Assembly (NCBI RefSeq): GCF_029868385.1
Contig: NZ_JARWNX010000038.1
Coordinates: 62,001 to 126,000 of the forward strand
Direction of reading: 5' to 3'
Source of the DNA: Nocardia cyriacigeorgica
GTDB taxonomy: Bacteria > Actinomycetota > Actinomycetes > Mycobacteriales > Mycobacteriaceae
Length of the DNA: 64,000 bases
Below the pieces are notes generated by a model. That model was given only the letters and a program-made list of their open reading frames with translations, was not told the origin of the DNA and did no database searches. Both the position numbers and the translations under genes were made by a program. Of this stretch, positions 63,904-64,000 are shown piece by piece. Within the stretch, counting starts at the first letter, position 1, and each line of letters starts with the position of its first letter.

Positions 63904-64000
63904 TCAGTAGTCGACCGAGCGGTGCCGTTGTTGGAAGCGCTGCTCGAAATCGGCGATGAACCGCGAAGGCGCGACCGAGGAGGTGGACTGCTCGAGGACA
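63904..64000 (-). CDS. C-terminal end of a minus-strand gene cut by the window edge
   Basis: The last 31 codons of an open frame enter from the right edge and stop at TGA (63904-63906). The visible end reads SSVAPSRFIADFEQRFQQRH then RSVDY. It lies 189 bases upstream of the 609-aa gene, in the same direction, so it probably belongs to the same ESX cluster. Too little is visible to name it. Confidence 0.6.
   Translation of the reverse strand, partial: VLEQSTSSVAPSRFIADFEQRFQQRHRSVDY

Noticed and set aside
1..64000. Mobile elements, integrase genes or tRNA-linked attachment sites near the ESX loci
   Set aside because: No transposase, integrase, terminal inverted repeats or tRNA gene was seen anywhere in the window.
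36697..64000. Naming the second locus as ESX-1
   Set aside because: Accessory genes resemble ESX-1, but PE/PPE and EspG also occur in ESX-2, -3 and -5, and no phylogeny of the core could be made here.

Overview
The window looks like chromosomal DNA of a Nocardia-like mycolic-acid actinomycete. The evidence is the high GC content with GC-ending codons, F420-type and mycosin genes, two type VII (ESX) secretion loci, PE/PPE-type genes, and an actinobacterial rpoA operon. The genus is inferred from gene content and was not tested by a search. No insertion sequence, phage gene, tRNA, rRNA or CRISPR array was found.

Layout. (1) 1-10396, plus strand: paired lipoproteins of the DUF7373 type (an 'A' form of about 406 aa followed by a 'B' form of 405-421 aa) alternate with transmembrane Ser/Thr kinases in the order A-B, A-B, kinase, A-B, kinase. 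The run ends at a strong hairpin. (2) 10478-23294: an ESX-4-type locus with two WXG100 proteins, an Rv3446c-like protein, EccC, EccD, mycosin, EccB and EccE. (3) 23340-31364: housekeeping and regulatory genes: an FMN reductase, MTA phosphorylase, a CsoR-type copper regulator with a RicR/CsoR-like operator, a TAXI binding protein with a two-component system and an MHS-type transporter, an Hsp20 with a CIRCE element, and a luciferase-like F420 oxidoreductase. (4) 31411-36308, minus strand: infA-rpmJ-rpsM-rpsK-rpsD-rpoA-rplQ-truA with hairpins in several gaps. (5) 36697-64000: a second, larger ESX locus of the mycobacterial type. It holds a MinD-like ATPase with a very long proline-rich arm (EspI-like), then a small GntR/GNAT/DUF4254 island, then EccC, mycosin, EccD, EccA, EccB and EccE. 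After these comes a minus-strand run of accessory and substrate genes: two WXG100 proteins, EspG, PPE, PE, an EspA/EspE-like and an EspC-like protein, an EspL-like and an EspD/EspH-like protein, a second EspG, a 609-aa glutamine-rich putative substrate and a truncated gene.

How they work together. Each ESX locus encodes a complete membrane core (EccB, EccC, EccD, EccE, mycosin). Only the second carries the cytosolic AAA+ protein EccA and the EspG chaperones that normally go with PE/PPE substrates. Order and overlapping start/stop codons indicate co-transcribed substrate-chaperone groups (PE-PPE-EspG, EspC-EspA, 609-aa protein-EspG). The lipoprotein-kinase cassettes next to ESX-4 look like a lineage-specific envelope signalling array made by repeated duplication. 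This array and the tail motif shared by three putative substrates of the second ESX locus are the best candidates for something undescribed.
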